This document shows positions 51,022 through 63,789 of a stretch of 64,000 nt of DNA, piece by piece. Position 1 is the first letter of the stretch. Every line of letters starts with the position of its first letter. Where the stretch lies: the NCBI GenBank assembly GCA_036583965.1, contig JAZBQD010000013.1, forward strand, positions 2,892,144-2,956,143, written 5' to 3'. The notes under the pieces were generated by a model. The model was not told the origin of the DNA. It searched no databases and worked only from the letters and a program-made list of their open reading frames with translations. The DNA comes from Prunella strophiata. Taxonomy: Eukaryota > Chordata > Aves > Passeriformes > Prunellidae. Both the position numbers and the translations under genes were made by a program.

Positions 51022-51271
51022 CTCCAGGAGTCTGCAGGCTGCATCATGTTGCCCTTTACGGATATGAACGGACACACAAGCCCGGACAACAGTGGATGTT
51101 AGTAAGAAAATCTCTCCCGTTCCTGCATTCCATCATGGCTTCAACCAGCTTCTCCAGACTGGGAGAAGAGCTCTGGAGCTCCCGGCAAAGCTGTCCTGCT
51201 AGATCCAACAGCTTGGTGGGTGGGGGATGCTCATTTTCATTCTCCCTTAACATGGCCATGAACTTCTTCAT
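51022..51271 (-). pseudogene. ANHX: ANHX, first coding exon (exon 2) with a one-base frameshift
   Basis: From the Met at 51271 the frame reads MKKFMAMLRENENEHPPPTK, LLDLAGQLCRELQ and onward to GRDFLTNIH, like the ANHX N-terminus. It then goes out of frame and stops at 51056. The next frame, from 51090, continues the similarity: VVRACVSVHIRK followed by GQHDAACRLLE, which runs into a consensus GTAGGG donor in the phase exon 3 needs. Skipping one base at about 51091 restores one exon. No intron could fit, since the shift lies within a few codons. Either ANHX is broken in this individual or species, or the assembly has a one-base insertion. The Met at 51304 is an alternative start but precedes a likely 5' splice acceptor. 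Confidence 0.72.
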
Positions 51272-51889
51272 CATCATGTCCTGTTGGAAGCTTTTTCTAT
51301 GCAATGCACAAAGTTGTGGTTAGATAAAAACTCTATCTCCTATTTTTAGCTTCTATGGTATGCTATTATTTTTTTTTTTTAAGGAAATAAATTCACTGTG
51401 CTTTTAAAAGCAGCCTAAGGACCTCAAAATGCTTAAAATAAAACTAGGCCTAAAGCAGCCCTGAAAATCTAAAGACATACCAGGTTTGGAGTTGAGAAAA
51501 CTGAGCTCAGAAAGACACATTAAACTTTCCCCAAAACTCAGAGACTAACTCTAGGATTTACATCCACTGCTTACAGGTTAAAACTTATAAAACATTAAAT
51601 TAATTTGGTGAATTTTCTCCAAAACTGCACGTGACAGGCTCGGGCAGACCGCAGTTACTGTAAAATATAAAACCCTCATCGGGGCTGTTTCTCACCCGCT
51701 TTCCTGGGAAAAGGACACCGGCGCGATTCCCCGCACCCCTGGGCCAGCTCCAGCCCCGCCGAGCTAAACGAGGAGAAGCTGGGAAACAGCTGCGAAGTGC
51801 AGGAGCTGCACGCGGCAAGCCCCTTCTGCTTCCTCCCGCAGCGAGGCGACGGTCCCCGCAGCCACCCCGCTCCCGCTCCCCGTCCTCAC
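51272..51889 (-). other. ANHX: ANHX 5' intron (inferred)
   Basis: It is inferred from a GTGAGG donor at 51889-51884 in the GC-rich start region and a GCATTGCATAG acceptor about 25 bases upstream of the ANHX start codon. It includes a MIR-like scrap at about 51480-51565. Confidence 0.45.
51480..51565 (-). mobile_element. Probable ancient MIR-type SINE fragment
   Basis: On the plus strand GAGAAAACTGAGCTCAGAAA is followed by a degraded 'GTTAAGTGACTTGCCCAAGG' like block and then CTAGGATTT. This matches the reverse complement of MIR in order and spacing. Confidence 0.45.
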
Positions 51890-52040
51890 CGTGGCCTCGT
51901 TCAGTGTCCGAGCGCTTCCCGGCGCCGAGGGCACTGCGGGGTCAGGTGCGGAGCCGCCGTCGGGTTCCCAGACGCCGCCCAGGCGGGGCTCCGAGGCTGT
52001 CCCTGCACTCCTCCCCCAACCCGCTACGTGCGCAGGACCG
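51640..52040. promoter_or_regulatory. ANHX: CpG-rich start region of ANHX
   Basis: A GC-rich, CpG-containing block lies just upstream of the ANHX coding start and about 1.3 kb past the DEPDC5 stop. On the minus strand it contains a consensus donor (GAACGAGGCCACG/GTGAGG, exon end at 51890). This suggests a noncoding first exon from roughly 52030 to 51890. The start site and exon limits are inferred; no transcript evidence is available. Confidence 0.5.
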
Positions 52041-53318
52041 CCGGAGTGCAGAATAGATGTAGAACGGGATAGAATAGATCCCGTTCCTTCCAGAAAGTTC
52101 CTTCCATAGTAGAGAGTATTTTTGAGTCGTTAATGGGGATCAGACAAGCACTGATAATTGTGGACACGCTTAGAGCGACTGAATGAAGAGGTGCACAGCT
52201 CAAACCCACCTTCTATAGGTGGGTGCTGTCTGAAACAAGATTAATCATCCTGACTCAGTTTAGGGGATAAAAAACTGAAGCAGCTACGAATCAGATTTGC
52301 CTTGAATCAGATCTGAACAGCACCGTGAAGGTGTCAGTCCTCCCCTCACTCCACTTTCCCGAGGACATGTAACAATAAGGAACCATCTCGCCCCCAGGCA
52401 GGGCACGGCTGGGTGCCGGCTGTGACCCACCCCAAACCTGCACTTAAATAACCAGCTCGTGCCGACGCCCTGCAAAGACAAAGGCTGCATGCTTGAGTGC
52501 AGGCAGCTTCCTCTTGCGGCATGCAGACATGTTCTAAAAACCTGCCCATGACCCTCGGCAGCAACTTGTGCATCCGTGGCCCTTGATTTCTCCTTAGGCT
52601 TTGGTGCTGGCCTTGCAAGCCAGTAAGCGGCTTCCTGCTCTTGCTGTGTGACACTGTTCTAGATGCAGACATGAAGACAGAAAATCCTGCATGATTACAA
52701 GACAAAGCCCCAGCACTGAATTTTGAGCTGAACATAGAAAGCAGTCTTTTCTTTTGGCAATTGTTTTCTTTTACTCACCAATTTTGTATTGCTGTCTGTG
52801 GAGTTACAACAAAACATCAGGTCACTTCATTTTCTGCATTTTACTTATTTACATGTATGAAAATTTAACAAGTATCTCTCACATCTTATCTTACATATTC
52901 ACACAACCAGGTACACCTTGGAAGGGGAAGGGGCAGGCTGCTGCCAAGCACACCAGATGCCAACTGGCACCGATCATTTCCATCAACTGGAAGCTGATAC
53001 CATCACACTGTGCTGAATCCAACTGCCCTTGAAAACCATTTGCACTCTCCCTCCTTTACCTCAGCTCTAACTGAAGTTTTGGCAACCAAGGACTGTAGCT
53101 ACTTGAAACCAAGCTGAGGTCAGGTGATAGATACTGGCAAGCCAAGAGCTCAAATTCTTTTTTTCCAAGTACTTAATCAAATTCTGTTGAATATCAACAG
53201 CAATATTGCTCAGGTCCTCTTGAAGCCTCAATATGAATCCAACAGAGAGACTCTTCACTTCTATTTCCTTGCCACAAGGTAAAGCTTCTAGCTGTCTCCC
53301 TAAGAGATAGAACCCTAT
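52041..53318 (-). other. DEPDC5: Gap between ANHX and DEPDC5; DEPDC5 3' UTR
   Basis: No coding sequence was found. The 3' UTR of DEPDC5 must begin at 53318 and run leftward. I see no AATAAA or ATTAAA on the minus strand in this gap. Variant AGTAAA hexamers occur at 52840-52845 and 52770-52775 and may be used. The ANHX promoter follows closely on the same strand. Confidence 0.55.
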
Positions 53319-53744
<426 letters not shown>

Positions 53745-54399
53745 CTACTTTTCCCCCTTGGCCCTTAGGTGCTACTTCTTCCTGCATGTGACAACACCAG
53801 GAGGGAGTGCACTTATGTCTGCCTTTCTCTTAGAAGCACAGAATGAAGCAAAGATGTAGGCTCTGATCCATCTTGCTAACTTCCTATCAATTTCCATTCT
53901 CTTCTGCAATTTTCCAAACACTGCCTTCCTGTCATTGTTTTCACATCTCAGTAAGCAGACCCTAAATGCTTGATCTATCTCCCATACAGTGTGTATGGGT
54001 AGAGATGCATCTACAAGAGACCTTAAGCATGAGAACAGAGCACTGACTTGTCCCAGCACCTTCCTCCTTCTTGCTTCTGGGTACACATTTATTTACATGG
54101 ACCTTGGAATAAACTTTGCCTTATTTTTTAAAATTTCCTCATCTTCTGGAAAGAAAAGTTTCAGAGCCGCTGAAAGGTAGGATTTCAACCCAACATCATT
54201 TATTAGCAGCAACACTTCATGCTTTTCATGCTGCCCCCTCCAGTTTTCTGGTCTGTGTTTTCTGACACATCCACTTGTCATCTAGTTAGGGACCGAACAG
54301 CACCCACATCACTGACACCAAACACAAACCACATGTAAAATGGTTCTCTTGTTTGTAATAACCTCCTCCTTGCCACAGAGCCTCCCAAATATTGCTCAC

Positions 54400-54482
54400 C
54401 TGTGACATGGATATACTGGGGCTTGTTTTCTGCTGGGAAGTTGAATGCAGAGGCTGAATATTTATCTTGTACAAATCCAAAT
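54400..54482 (-). CDS. DEPDC5: DEPDC5 coding exon ([15 protein letters not shown])
   Basis: The exon encodes [20 protein letters not shown] and KPQYIHVTG of the C-terminal domain. The acceptor is ATTTCTTCAG and the donor ACAG/GTGAGC. The 83-base length gives phase 2 in and phase 1 out, which matches both neighbours exactly. Confidence 0.96.
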
Positions 54483-55547
54483 CTGAAGAAATAGAGACAA
54501 GGGGAATTAAAAAAGAAAAGAAAACAAAAAGATAAAAAGAGCCACTCCAGGTAGGATTCCTCAGACAAAGGCAAGGGCACTAGAGAAAATCCTTCCACTA
54601 TCCCTTTCTTATGGCCTGAAGGCAAAAGGGATGAAGAGAGCTGAGCCTCTCCAAATATTCTCACCCCTGCTAGACACAATGTGAAAGCCTGTCACCCCAC
54701 ACTGCTCAGGCCTGCCACCCCACACTGCTCCCTGCCCTGACTCAAGCTGGAAACAAGAGCAGCAGCTCCATGCAGTCTGTGACAAAATGGGGCAGCTGCA
54801 CACAAGGAGGGAAGAGCAATAGTCAAGACAGATGCTCCCTGGGCATGTTTCAAGCTGCAACATTATTATTTTCAATGATGTGCAACGTTCCATGCAGAAC
54901 TTCAAGCAGTTTGCCTGGCAGTTCTCTGCTGTTTGTAGATACTTGTTCTTCTCCTGCTTTCTAAACTAATGAAAGCTGATTTCCATGCTAAAGTCCATTA
55001 CAAAAGGCAGCCCTCTCTGTCATGAAAAAACCCCTGGCATCTACACCATGAAAGAAACTGGCAGCTCAATCACACAAAGGGATAAGGCTAGATAACCTTA
55101 AAACTTCCAACAATTCCTTCTTAAACTGGGCCCAACCTTCCTCTGTACAGCTCCCACCCCAGTCTCCTGCCTGCTGTCAATCATCAGGTGTCATCCAGTT
55201 CAAGACTGTGCTAAATACACAAGAAGGAAATAACTGTTCCTTCTCAGGAAGAATCTATTTACAGCCCTTCTGCTTCTAACTTAGAACAAGGGGCACTTTC
55301 CAAAGGCAAGGCTCTCCCCAGGAGGAAAGTATGGCTCCTAAGGAGTGACAGGCTGAAACACCACACAGCTGCCCCTTGCACCCACAGAACCACCTGGGGG
55401 CTTGGAGGCTGCATTGTAGTCCAACAGTCTGTAAGCAGACAGCACAGAACCCCAGTGACTCAGAGTGTCTGTTCAGCACAGGCCTTCATCCCACATTGTC
55501 CAGGGAGACAGGAACTGTTTGGTCACCCCACTCCACTGCAGACATAC

Positions 55548-55608
55548 CTGTGTGCTATTGCTTCCTGGAGAAGATGCATTCGGTCCCAGTATGTTTCTGG
55601 TTCAAAGC
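55548..55608 (-). CDS. DEPDC5: DEPDC5 coding exon ([12 protein letters not shown])
   Basis: A 61-base exon encodes [20 protein letters not shown] between a CGTTTCAG acceptor and an ACAG/GTATGT donor. Codons split across both junctions rejoin correctly (Gly, Arg). The peptide is highly conserved; Leu replaces the Phe I recall in human HLFQEAIAH. Confidence 0.96.
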
Positions 55609-55855
55609 CTGAAACGAACAGAAAAGTAACAATTATCCAGTAAAGCTACTTTGTTTCCTTCCTTTTAAAGACTTTCGTTTTCCTCAGGAGGCCTTGGGGC
55701 ACTCTTTTTTTCTTTTTTTTTTTTTCCCTAGCCATTTCTTTCAGTCACACTTTTTTGTCAGGTGTCTCTTAGAGATGTATCTTGTACACTCCAGTAGCAG
55801 ACTCATATCTGAATTTATTATTTGTGTCTCTTGAGATGAAGGAGAGGAACATAAA

Positions 55856-55873
55856 GGGGGGGTGTGGGAGGGG
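55856..55873 (+). other. G-run cluster, possible G-quadruplex
   Basis: Seven Gs, TGT, GGG, A, GGGG occur in a DEPDC5 intron on the strand opposite to transcription. The first run can supply two tracts, so a four-tract quadruplex is possible. No function is assigned. Confidence 0.45.
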
Positions 55874-56236
55874 ACAAGGAAGAAGAGTGGGCTGCTGTGT
55901 ATCACGAGAGTGCTCTGGAAATATTAATTCAGTCAGTTGGGCTATGGTGACCTCACAGCATATGGATTTGTCACATTCATTATACAGTTACACTTGGATA
56001 CTGAGTCAAGGGTTAATGAAAATATCAAATTTACTATGTTAAAACAGAGCCTTTTACTGATTGTCCCTCCTCATGATGCAATTTTGCCCTTCTCTGCATG
56101 GGGACAGGTCTCTGATCTTGTGGTTCCACCTGAGGTTTACCACAACAGGCTCACTGGAAAGGGCGAGGTCACATTGCAGAAAAGGAGATTGCAGTTTCTC
56201 TGCTTAATCTCATGTGCAAACACTGTAACCATTCAA

Positions 56237-56250
56237 GTAACCATAGCAAC
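56237..56250. promoter_or_regulatory. RFX X-box-like motif in a DEPDC5 intron
   Basis: GTAACCATAGCAAC fits the RFX consensus GTNRCC-N2-RGYAAC, and an extra GTAACC half site lies 12 bases earlier (56225-56230). Binding is inferred from the motif only. Confidence 0.4.
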
Positions 56251-56649
56251 AACAAAAGAAGGATGGCAGTGGTGAAAGCCCAATCTTAGGGAGAGGGAAA
56301 ATAAACAAATGCAGGATACAAATGCAGAGCAGCTGTGGGTCTACCAGCAAAACAGACATAAGAGTCTGTCAAACACAACAGCTACTGGATATGGGTCTGA
56401 AAGTGCACAGGGTAAGCATCACTGGGGAGACCACCCTTCCTGTGTGTTGGTGCTTCCTGCTGCCCACAATCAGCCTGCCAGCACAGCTTCCTCCAGCACC
56501 TCCTTCCTGAGGGGCTGCTGACCTGTGAAAACAGCTCCTCTTCAGCACCTAAGGCTGGCTGGTAAAGGAGCTTCTTTACATCAGCTGCACACCAACAGTG
56601 ACCTGTTGGCACAAAGTATCCTGAGGGGTAAAAGAAAGTGCATTCCTAC

Positions 56650-56821
56650 CATCAAACAAATGCTCACTGCCCTCCTTCAGCAAGCAGCTCACGTTGAGTG
56701 GGATGAACAGCTGAGCTCGAAGCGGGTCCCCGTACAAGTAACTGGGCAAGGCAAAGGGGCCTTCCAGCACTGGCACCAGCAGGAACCCACAGGAGGTGGC
56801 TTTCCTGTGCCAGCCCTGAAC
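56650..56821 (-). CDS. DEPDC5: DEPDC5 coding exon ([13 protein letters not shown])
   Basis: The exon encodes 57 residues from [20 protein letters not shown] to [13 protein letters not shown] in the C-terminal domain. The acceptor is TTTCTTCTCAG, phase 0. The donor is GATG/GTAGGA, phase 1. Sequence and boundaries agree with mammalian DEPDC5. Confidence 0.97.
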
Positions 56822-57770
56822 CTGAGAAGAAATTGACACAATGAATCATAGCACACATGCCAGCTGACGAAGGGCACTTATGTGCATAAGAGCAACTCAT
56901 TCCCCAGGAATAGATCAGACATGCTCAATTCTCCCCAGGCTCAGCTTGCTCTGCATGGCAGGCACACCAACGTCCTTGCAAGCAAAGCAGTACAAGCACA
57001 AGACATCAGGCTTTCCTTTTTCTGAAGTGCTCCATCAATCAGAAAGCACTTTAAAATAGGACATTTTTCAGGAACTGATTCAGCCTACTTATCACCAGTG
57101 GCTAAACACTTCTGCTTTACTGGAACAGTGCAATTGATTTTAAATAAAAGCAAAACCAACTACTTAGTGCTGTCTGGCTGGGTGGGGTAAAACCTGGTGT
57201 TAAATAGCTTGAGTTTTACAGAAGCTACATTAGGGAAAAAAATCTAAAAATGAAATCTAAAAATTTAATCTAAAAATTAAGAAGCGACATGTTTTCAATC
57301 CAAAATGTTTTCAGCAAGTTAAAAAAACCCTAAAACATTCCTGAGCAGGAAAAACACATTGCCTGGAAAAGCCCTGTTATGAAAGCAATTCCACTGAGAT
57401 TTAAAGTTTTAAGGTTTGGGGATAGAAGGAATGTAATGTGAAACAGATTTTTTTCCAAAGACCTGGCTCAGGGCTTAAAATTTGCCTAAGGGGGACTTAA
57501 ATTTATCACCTTGACCTGTGTTGATCTCTGCATACTGTGCATAAACCCACTGAAAGCAGAACACACTCCTGCAGACAGAATGACTAGAGATGGTGTGATA
57601 AATGCTGACCAGATGCAGCAACACTAACACCAAGAAAATTACTAATGGAAACAAAGATGCAAGCCACTGTCCCTCTCCCTAAGACCTCCTAATGCAATGT
57701 CCCCAGTTGTCAAAGGGACACAGAGGCCAGACAGGCATTTGTGTGGCTGTCCAGGACACCAGGATCTCAC

Positions 57771-57940
57771 CATCTCAAAAAGAACAGCTGCAGTCACTGC
57801 CATCCAGTGTAACTTGATTTCAAAGGCAGCGTTGAGGGAGAAGTTGCCATGGTAATAACAACTGCACCACTCCAGCCGGTCCGTGCGGTTGTTCACATCC
57901 ACGTCCAGCGTCACCGTGCGCTGCTCGGGCACCGTGGCAG
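57771..57940 (-). CDS. DEPDC5: DEPDC5 coding exon ([17 protein letters not shown])
   Basis: The exon encodes [40 protein letters not shown] and [16 protein letters not shown]. The acceptor is GGCTGCCCAG and the donor ATG/GTGAGA. The 170-base length gives phase 1 in and phase 0 out, fitting both neighbours. The conservation is close to complete. Confidence 0.97.
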
Positions 57941-60900
57941 CTGGGCAGCCAGGGGACAGCAGTGTGCAGAAGGGCCAAGAAGGAGAAGGTGGCAGACAGG
58001 ATGGAGAGAAAAGAAGAACCAAGATCAGTCATCTGAAATTAGTTTGTCCTCCCATTCCTCCCCAGGTAGTTTTGGGCTGGCAGAAAAGTCCCAGAATGCC
58101 ACTCATCCAGATCACAAAAGAGAAAAATCCTGAAGTATTTCTTATGTTAGGGGTATGTGCTACAGAATCACCTCCCCAAGCAGTCAAAAGACATTTCAGC
58201 TGCAGTAAGGAGAGAGAACCAAGAATCCAGCAGTTAATCAACAGGCAATGGTGCCATAATTATGCATGGCTAGACAACACCAGCTTCTTCAAGCCCAAAA
58301 CATTCCAAACATTTCTATATGCCTCCACCAGAAATCACAACAGGGTGCTGTTACATGGGGCAGGAGCATTCCAGGACTTTCCACAGCTAAAGGAGATTAG
58401 AAGCTAAACTTCTTGTTTCTTTAATCCCATATCAATATCCCACATTACCACATTGTTGAAAGTGCACATCCAACACGTTCTGTAAAAGCACAAAGAGTCA
58501 GCCAAGACATGCAGCAGCATTCTGACCACTGCACTAGCTCCTAGTGCTTTGCAGTAAGGGCTGGGATAGTGCCCAGGATCAGCTCCCTTTGTGCCCCACA
58601 GCCCAGCATCCTGGTGACAGAAACCCTCAGGTATCAGGCAGGAGAGGGAGAGAAGCACAGCAGTGGAAGTGACCTGGCTGGTGTCACACACAGGACTGCA
58701 AGGCTGGGGACAGAACCCAGATCTCCTGACTTGGAGACCAAAGTCCTGCTATGAAACACACCATCACTTTGAACTTTTCTTTAGACAAATACATAATTTA
58801 ACATTTCTGTAATGTTAAAAATGACAGAGAACAACGGGCTGCAAGGCTTCTATGGGAAAACTTCTGTCCTTTTTATTATTGCATGCATGAGGGATGTGTG
58901 TTGTTATCTCTTGCTGAAGTAGATGTGCACCCCTTGATAGGGTCAGCTTCTAAATTATCTTATAATTTGATGGCTTGATGGTATTTTTAAAAAAAAATTG
59001 AAATCCTTCCTCAAGGTAGATGGAAACTTCCCACCTTCACTTCTACTGCAAGTTACCTGGAGGCACTTTCAAGGTTATAAGGAAACCCTTTATATTGCTA
59101 TTACTGCAGCATAGAACATGAAAAATAAAACCACAACAAAAATGAAAGAACATCACCCAGTTTTGTTTCATAAATAAAACCCATTTTTGTCTTTGGGAAA
59201 TGTGTCATCTGCAATTTCTGAGCTGATCTGGTATTGTCAGACCAACACTGTGAGAGTTTCTTTTTCTGGCTCCTTTGGGATATTGTGAATACCATACTTG
59301 TGGTCAGGAGGTGATGGTGCCAAATTTGTAACAAAGTGTGTTGGAAAACAACATCCTGGAAGCTGTGAAACCAAAGCAGCTCAGTCAGGTAGGTGTTGGT
59401 CATTAGCCAAGAGGTCAGTGATAACACCACAGCCCAGTGTGCCCAAACCAGCACACTGTGAAGAATGAGCTCCCTGCTCCCTTAGACTGTTGCTTTTCCC
59501 AGAGAGTGCAGACTCCCTGTTAGGGCTGGACTGTCTCTCTGCCTTGTCTGCAGCTACAGTTCACAGGCAAAGCCAGAGGAAACCAGCCCAACAAGGTGAG
59601 CTAATAAAAAATACATTAAACACTGATGAGAAATGTCCATGTGTCTGAATTCAGAAGCTTCTGATTAAAACCAACTTGTTTTAATAGAATATACTCTGGC
59701 TTCCATAGGTCAGATTTTAAGAGGACTCACCTGCTTCCCAATTGTCTTCTACAACTGAGTATTTAACTAATGATTTACTAAGCAAATCGGAGAGGAGCAG
59801 GCAGGTTATTCTCCAGTCACAGACTCCACTACATACATGACTACAGTTGCTAGTGCATGCACTGCTATAAATCAAAGGGACAAGATTAGCTGTGTCACAG
59901 GTCAGACTTCCACTGGGAAGGGAAAGGGGACAGTCACTGGGCAAGTGATTGGGAAATTGGGAGGGATAAAGATTTGAGAGATACATGGAGCTTGTTCCAG
60001 AGCTCCCAATGCTTGCATGCAATTTTATGTCACAGCCTGACATTTAGGGAAGGTGGGGAGGGGAAGAAATAAAAACCACAACCTAATCAAGACCAAGAGA
60101 GGAACAAATGAAGTCACGTGGACCAGGGGTCATCTGGGTTTAGTAAAGCTCCTTACCTCAGATGAACTGCTGAAGTTTTTTTGGAATACTGTTTAGAAGA
60201 GGGACAGCACAGAAGCATCATTTAAACCAGTTCCTTTGTAAGAAAAAACTTCCACACTCAATTTTTCTACAAGAAACTGTAGTTCCTGGAAAACCCAGAC
60301 TGCCTGAGAGCAATCTGAAGGCATTTATCACTCATTCAAGGGCTGCAAATTAGTTAAATAGTAAAATGGACATAATCCCAACTGAAAGGAAAAGGAGAGC
60401 TACACAGGTGTGTAATACCCACATGCTGCAGGAATACACTCTTTTCCTGGCTGGTGTTAGATGAAAGCTGAGGGGGACACTGAGGCACACTTCTACTCAT
60501 CCCCAGGGGTGCAGGCCTGCTGAGTCTCAGTCTTCTCAGCTCCCAACAGAGCACAGACAGAGGAATGTGAACTGGTTTTCTCAGGCTAAATAGTGAGTAA
60601 GAGATCAAACCATGAAGAGGATCTGGCCCCAGCGCCTCCAGCCTCCACAATACTTTCATGCCAGCCAGTTCAGGCTTCAGCTCTAGCCAGCCACTGAGCT
60701 AATGAGGTTGGATACCAGCCAAGGCAACAGATTTATCATGTGACAGGGAAAATAACCTGCATATGTTGACTTCAGGGAATTAACCATTAGTTCAGACTTC
60801 CTATCCTTAATGCTTTCGGATTTCTGATGCTGTTCCTCTTCAAACAAGGCTCTCAGAAATACACAAGGATTACTGTGACTTCAGGTTTAAGAGATACTAC

Positions 60901-61783
60901 ACCAGCAGTAAGGCACTTCTCTTCAGAAGGTCAAATATACACAACAGGAGAAAAGCAAAATTTTTCTTTTTATCCTTAATTGCTAGGCCTTTAACAGATG
61001 CATCTAAATAAACCTGAAGCTGCAGTTCCATAGCAATGATTTTTCTCTTAAACAAGGAAAGGAGAACAAAAGCAAGTGACTCAGGCTGGCCTGGAAATGT
61101 AACAAGAAGCTGACAAAGCAACAGGGTCAGTCACGCAGCCAGTGTGTTTCATGGGCTGTTAGAGGCAGTCAGGGTTACTCTCCACACATTAGAGAACATT
61201 AGATACTAATGGGATCTTGCCCAGCAGCAACATCTTCCTACTGCTTCCATACCACAGGGATCATCTGCAGCTGGGCTTCACAGACTCATTAATGTAAGGA
61301 GTCTGGTTCAGATTAGCTGAAAAGCCTCCAGCACATCACAGAAAACTTCTAACACATCTGGACTTCACTGTGGCTTTTGCCCCTAGGAAGCAATTAGATA
61401 TGTAATTTTAAGAACAGTTTGGTTGCTTTGCTGTTCTCACAACTTATCCCTCCATACTCCTTACAGGTTGTGAACAGCCTCTTTGGATTTGCAAGGAGAC
61501 AAAGTATCTTCCTCCCTAAATTCTAGAGGTTCAGGAAGAAGGAATACTTGAAGAAATACTTTTTATTGTATTCCAGTACTCTGAAGTAAAAGTTTCCTGC
61601 CCAGCCAATGAAACACACCTCCAGCATATGAGAGCAAGTCCACGTGCAAGACACTGTAAGGCCAGCATGAAATTTGCAGCTTTATTGCTGGTCCACGTGA
61701 GATCATCCCCTTGGCTGGCTGCTCTTCCCCTTTCAAAGGCTCCCCTTGAACTTCCCCAGCTGTCACCTGTGCTGTGCATCTAC
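57941..61783 (-). other. DEPDC5: DEPDC5 intron (3.8 kb)
   Basis: This is the largest complete DEPDC5 intron in the window, GT-AG bounded (GTAGATGC to GGCTGCCCAG). Apart from a MIR-like scrap near 58670-58775 I see no gene or RNA in it. The other complete introns are 0.4 to 1.1 kb, apart from the 0.87-kb one next to the DEP exons. Confidence 0.8.
58670..58775 (-). mobile_element. Probable ancient MIR-type SINE fragment
   Basis: On the plus strand GGACAGAACCCAGATCTCCT, GACTTGGAGACCAAAGTCCT and GCTATG follow the reverse complement of MIR ('GGATTCGAACCCAGGTCTCTCTGACTCCAAAGCCC'). The copy is decayed and lies within a DEPDC5 intron. Confidence 0.45.
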
Positions 61784-62008
61784 CTAAGAGTGCAGCTGCC
61801 TGGCTCCGTCCTCCGAAACTGCGGCTAAAGGAACTGTGCCTACTTGCATAGGAGGCGGGGCGGCTGGGCAGCCAGGGCAGCAAGAACGCCGGGATCTCCG
61901 AGTGCAGCAGCTCTTCTGCCACAAAGGCGACCTCAAACCATTTCCTCTGGAAGGCTGAGAAGTCATCCATGGCAGCTGTGTGCCACATGGCAGGCTGTTG
62001 CAGCCCCA
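61784..62008 (-). CDS. DEPDC5: DEPDC5 coding exon ([15 protein letters not shown])
   Basis: The exon encodes 75 residues: [60 protein letters not shown] and [14 protein letters not shown]. The acceptor is TCTTGTGCAG and the donor TTAG/GTAGAT, with phase 1 at both ends. The Ser/Arg-rich tail before the next exon is conserved in DEPDC5 of other vertebrates. Confidence 0.97.
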   Translation of the reverse strand, partial: WGCNSLPCGTQLPWMTSQPSRGNGLRSPLWQKSCCTRRSRRSCCPGCPAAPPPMQVGTVPLAAVSEDGARQLHS

Positions 62009-62285
62009 CTGCACAAGAGGAAGGGAAGTTCAGTTAGAAACAAGTGGACAAAGCTCAGACAGAAAAGTAGCTCTTGATGAAAAAGATGCAGGATAAAAAT
62101 TACTTTATGTTTACTGCTCTTCTTTTTTTTCCTTAACTAAAAAGGCCAAATTTCTCAGACTCTTGAGATCAGTGGTTTTGGTTGCTCCCAAAATACATTC
62201 CTGCTGCAGCACCCCTAAGAATCAAGAACAGCCTAGTGATTATGCAAAGGGATAGTGAGGGAAGTCTTGCAATAACAATGCTGAC

Positions 62286-62394
62286 CTCGGTCTGGTTCTT
62301 TGTCCACAACGATCTTGTAAAAATAAAAGCCATAAATAAAGGTTCGTAAAGCTTCTCCAGATGCATGGACAATAAGCTGCTCTTCTAACATTTT
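62286..62394 (-). CDS. DEPDC5: DEPDC5 coding exon, end of DEP domain
   Basis: The exon encodes [20 protein letters not shown] and [16 protein letters not shown], the last strand-helix part of the DEP domain that gives the protein its name. The acceptor is TCATGTTCAG, phase 0. The donor is CGAG/GTCAGC, phase 1. It differs from human at only a few positions as I recall (VHASGEAL for THASGEAW). Confidence 0.97.
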
Positions 62395-63221
62395 CTGAAC
62401 ATGAAAAAGAAAGAACAGAGCAAACATGATAAAGAAATCACTCTTCAGTTACATAAAAAGGTTGCTAAAGAACATTAGGAAGTAATTTTCTTTTCCCTGG
62501 CATCTTTTTGTCCAGATATGTGCCTAACAAGAATACCAGCAAAGTAATCTCTTGATATTCAAGTAAATGTAGCAATTTCTTATCTCCCTGAGAAATTACA
62601 TTTGACCTTTCTACAGATGTCTGCCTTCCTCCCATACCCTGCTCTGGTTTTATAGATGGATTTACAGAAGGTAAGAGTTTGGAAGCATTCTAAGTTCTCA
62701 GTTAATTGATATGGGATCTCAGCAGAGGAATGAACTCCAGAACATTTCCAACCTCCTGCCCCTGACACAGTTCAATACAGAAAAATCCCTTGATGAATAC
62801 AAGCAGTGTTCCTGCGTAAAGTGTGTCTGCTTCACATCCGAAAGGTCGTATGCTGGTTTTATTACAACTTTATTAACTAATTATGGGAAAGGAAAACCAA
62901 ATCACAGCCTAGTGCCTCAATTCCAACACAATGCAGAGCACTTGGCAAGTGCCAGCTAATTGGGGGTTATAAACAGAACCATCATCATATAAGTAGAAAA
63001 AAAATGTATTACTAGTGGAGAATATGCTGCTGTTTCGTGACAGGGAATCCAAAAAGTGTTACCATTACCTCCTATTCTGTTGAGCACTGCTTTCAATGCT
63101 CATCCATAAGAGGATTTTAATAAGTAACAGAAATTATTGCTATGCTTTGCTCTAAAACTTTACTTTCTTCACAGAGTGAGGCATTTCTGGCCCTCCATAT
63201 GCTCCTGGATAGTTTCCTTAC

Positions 63222-63369
<148 letters not shown>

Positions 63370-63789
63370 TCACACATGTTAACACAGGCTGAGTGAGGGC
63401 TCTTTTAAGAACAAAGACAAAAATCACTGCTGGGGGGAAAGAAAAAAAGGGAGAGGGAGGATAGAAAACAGGACAAGAAATGCACAGTGCCCCTGGAGTG
63501 ATGTCTCATTGGCTTTTGGTAACAAGATGAAGAGCTGTCATTGACAGCACTTTGGTGACTTACTGGGAATTCTTGATTTGACAAGGTTCTGGACTCTAAT
63601 AATTGAAGTCTTTGCTCATATCTTATTTTCTATAAAATTCCTTATTAGAGAGTCTGGAACTGAATAACAAAAGGAAGTTTAAAACCCTTCAACAGCTCAC
63701 ATGGGGGTCTCCTTTGAGTGACTCCACTTCTCACGTCCTCCTATTAAACATCTCATCACATGTTAAGCACATTTATATTAAAAACTTAC

